Program-made: the position numbers and the translations under genes
In this document: in pieces, positions 6,723 through 7,905 of the stretch
Position numbering within the stretch: the first letter of the stretch is position 1
Layout: every line of letters begins with the position of its first letter
Assembly: GCA_029934875.1 (NCBI GenBank)
Contig: JAOZLK010000184.1
Coordinates: forward strand, 1 to 7,905
DNA from: Bacteroidales bacterium
GTDB taxonomy: Bacteria; Bacteroidota; Bacteroidia; Bacteroidales; GCA-2748055
Direction of reading: 5' to 3'
Length of the DNA stretch: 7,905 nucleotides
Notes under the pieces: generated by a model
What the model was told of the DNA's origin: nothing
Seen by the model: only the letters and a program-made list of their open reading frames with translations
Database searches by the model: none

Positions 6723-7305
6723 GATACAAACAGGGAATTTGAGCAATATCTGGAACGCTTTAAGGGCAAAACAATTTCAACAATAAGAAGGAAAGTCAGA
6801 AAGGTTGAAGAATCGAATAAATCCGGATAGAGTGTCAGGGTATTCACCACTCCTGAGGAGATCGGAGAGTTCGTCGATATTGCTGAGAATATTTCCCGTA
6901 AAAATATCAATTCAGGCTATTGAATCAGGGATTTCAGGTTACCGAGGAATACAAAATGGATTATCTCCGGAAAGCCAGGGAGCAAAAGATAGTTGGTTTG
7001 ATCCGGATTACAATAGATATTCCCCCGGAACTGTCCTCCAGTACCTGACCATCAAAACTGCCTGCCAACTGGACCAGGTGAAGAAATATGACTTCTGCAC
7101 TGGAGAAGGGAAACATAAGGAACTGTTTACCGATGCGTATAAGAGCTGCGCCGATGTTTTTTATTTCCCTCTTACTCCCAGGTACATCTTCATCGTTGCC
7201 TCCAAGTTGATATACGACTCAGCGATGGATGTTCTGAAATTTCTGGTGAAGCGTCTGGGTAAAACAGAAAGAATTAAGAAGGTGATACGATCAAATGCTG
7301 GTTAA
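6723..7305 (+). pseudogene. Decayed CelD/BcsL-type GNAT acetyltransferase (Acetyltransf_6-like)
   Basis: Pieces of one protein family are readable in order but in three frames. Frame A (6723-6920) gives REFEQYLERFKGKTISTIRR and, after an in-frame TAG at 6828, VFTTPEEIGEFVDIAENISR, the 'EAYLASLSKKTRRELRR ... VTTPEE...AISRKSW' portion of the family; it ends at a TGA at 6921. Frame B (6944-6988) gives EEYKMDYLRKAREQKI, the helix before the central strands. Frame C (6994-7305) gives FDPDYNRYSPGTVLQYLTIK, then KKYDFCTGEGKHKELFTD, the diagnostic DPxYxxYSPG and DFxxGxxxxK region, and a basic C-terminal tail up to TAA at 7303. About 30-40 residues expected between frames B and C (acyl-CoA-binding beta strands) are missing. 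Two stops, two frame changes and a deletion make it inactive. The intact frame from 6805 is only its C-terminal remnant. The family acts in polysaccharide or envelope modification, but the original substrate is unknown. Confidence 0.8.
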
Positions 7306-7402
7306 TATCTTTCTCAGGGACAAACTTTTCCTGTCAACACCTCAAAATCATGGCGCAGGCCGGTTTCATTAAAGAAATTTAGTTTTATTCTGAAAGGAAA
7401 TG

Positions 7403-7431
7403 ACACTAAGATAATTATACGAAATTAGTGT
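7403..7431. repeat. Inverted repeat with CACTAA/TTAGTG arms
   Basis: ACACTAA (7403-7409) and TTAGTGT (7425-7431) are perfect inverted repeats separated by 15 nt that contain the small palindrome ATAATTAT (7411-7418). The sequence after it (TAAAATTTTG) is not a good U-tract, so termination is doubtful. The arms carry the same hexamers as the palindrome at 7498-7513, suggesting paired binding sites of one regulator. Coordinates and pairing are seen; the regulatory role is inferred. Confidence 0.4.
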
Positions 7432-7470
7432 TAAAATTTTGTTAAATATCTAGTAAACAGCAAATTATGC

Positions 7471-7501
7471 TTGACTTGCGGTGATGCTTGTGGTACATTT
7501 A
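7471..7501 (+). promoter_or_regulatory. Candidate -33/-7 promoter of the AhpD-like gene
   Basis: TTGACT (7471-7476) supplies a -33-type TTG, and TACATTTA (7494-7501) matches the -7 consensus TAnnTTTG at all but the last fixed position. The spacing from TTG to TA is 20 nt, within the usual Bacteroidota range. The start site would lie near 7505-7510, leaving an A-rich leader of about 20 nt. This is the best two-part promoter in the window. Confidence 0.5.
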
Positions 7502-7513
7502 GTGCTCACTAAA
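7498..7513. promoter_or_regulatory. Perfect palindrome over the start-site region, candidate operator
   Basis: TTTAGTGCTCACTAAA consists of two 7-bp arms (TTTAGTG and CACTAAA) around a 2-nt centre. It overlaps the end of the -7 box and the expected transcription start of the AhpD-like gene, 15 nt before its ATG. A dimeric repressor bound here would block initiation. The regulator family cannot be identified from the site, and no regulator gene is present in the window. Confidence 0.5.
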
Positions 7514-7528
7514 CATAAAACATTTATC

Positions 7529-7905
7529 ATGAGCTACTTAAACAGAAGCATTATCAAAAGAATGGCATTTCTATTTTCAATGATGCTGATTGCATCTTCA
7601 TTATCCGCACAGGATAACCAGGCTTACGAAAATGCTAAAAAGGAAATTACCCAAACCTTTGGAACTTTTCTTACCATGTTTGAAGTAATTCCCGAACATG
7701 CTCTTGCAGGGCAATGGGAGACTTATAAGCAAATGCAGAGCACCGATAATGTAATTCCACCAAAATATCGGGAGCTGATACAACTTTCTTTAGCTTCTCA
7801 AATACCCTGTGTTTACTGTGTCTATTTTCATACTGCAGCAGCAATGGCATACGGAGCAACTGAGGCGGAAATTGAGGAAGCTGTTGCTCATGGGGCGCAA
7901 ACCAG
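7529..7905 (+). CDS. Exported AhpD-like / carboxymuconolactone decarboxylase family protein, 5' part
   Basis: The 125 residues present start with a signal peptide: SIIKRMAFLFSMMLIASSLSA (about 7-27; the hydrophobic core runs 13-25), with probable cleavage after Ala27, before QDN. The mature part resembles the AhpD/CMD fold: PPKYRELIQLSLASQIPC (77-94) and VYCVYFHTAAAMAYGATEAE (95-114). The residues of the AhpD redox centre are all present with the spacing known from mycobacterial AhpD: Glu82, Cys94, Cys97 and His101 (Glu to first Cys 12, second Cys to His 4). It is therefore likely a periplasmic thiol-disulfide or peroxide-related enzyme rather than a true decarboxylase. AhpD itself is cytoplasmic, so the signal peptide is notable. 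The ATG at 7529 directly precedes the signal peptide and has a promoter and a palindrome upstream. The gene is cut by the window end. The physiological partner is unknown. Confidence 0.88.
   Translation, partial: MSYLNRSIIKRMAFLFSMMLIASSLSAQDNQAYENAKKEITQTFGTFLTMFEVIPEHALAGQWETYKQMQSTDNVIPPKYRELIQLSLASQIPCVYCVYFHTAAAMAYGATEAEIEEAVAHGAQT

Noticed and set aside
6456..6746. A 96-codon minus-strand frame
   Set aside because: It has no recognisable family, no ribosome binding or promoter signals, and it lies antisense to the decayed acetyltransferase region.
6805..7305. A 166-residue open frame as an intact gene
   Set aside because: Only its part from about 6994 matches the acetyltransferase family; its first 60 residues are out of frame with the family segments visible in the other two frames over the same bases.

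Overview
The window looks like a chromosomal segment of a free-living or gut/sediment Bacteroidota member, most likely of the Bacteroidales/Marinilabiliales type. The signs are a DUF3822 gene translationally coupled to rsmD, a single-RRM RNA-binding protein, an SPII-lipoprotein glycoside hydrolase, and several matches to the Bacteroidota -7 promoter element TAnnTTTG placed just upstream of genes. The genus assignment is an inference. No replication, phage or CRISPR machinery is visible.

Layout. (1) Positions 1-1805, minus strand: a three-gene operon made of a small membrane-anchored protein of unknown function (1170-1805), a DUF3822 protein (322-1155) and the 16S rRNA methyltransferase gene rsmD (GTG start at 331, cut by the window edge). 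(2) 1806-1887: a divergent promoter region. (3) 1888-3303, plus strand: a compact RecD/Dda-type SF1 helicase. (4) 3347-4456, plus strand: a GH5-type glycoside hydrolase with a lipoprotein signal. (5) 4453-5928, minus strand: a cobalamin-binding-domain radical SAM enzyme of the HpnP/DUF4070-like group, whose stop codon interlocks with that of the GH5 gene. (6) 6105-6359, plus strand: an 84-residue RRM protein, followed by a strong stem-loop. (7) 6404-7305: no intact gene; from about 6723 on it holds the clearly decayed remains of a CelD/BcsL-type GNAT acetyltransferase spread over all three forward frames with in-frame stops. (8) 7306-7528: an intergenic control region with a -33/-7 promoter and a perfect palindrome over the start-site area. 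(9) 7529-7905, plus strand: an exported AhpD/carboxymuconolactone-decarboxylase-like protein with an intact CxxC redox centre, cut by the window end.

How the genes work together: the first block is housekeeping (ribosome modification). The helicase, GH5, radical SAM and RRM genes appear to be separate transcription units with no common pathway I can defend. I see no convincing new multi-gene system. The points most worth a second look are the CACTAA/TTAGTG half-site cluster in front of the exported AhpD-like gene, the acetyltransferase pseudogene, the HpnP-like radical SAM enzyme of unknown substrate, and the pilin-like anchored protein in the rsmD operon.
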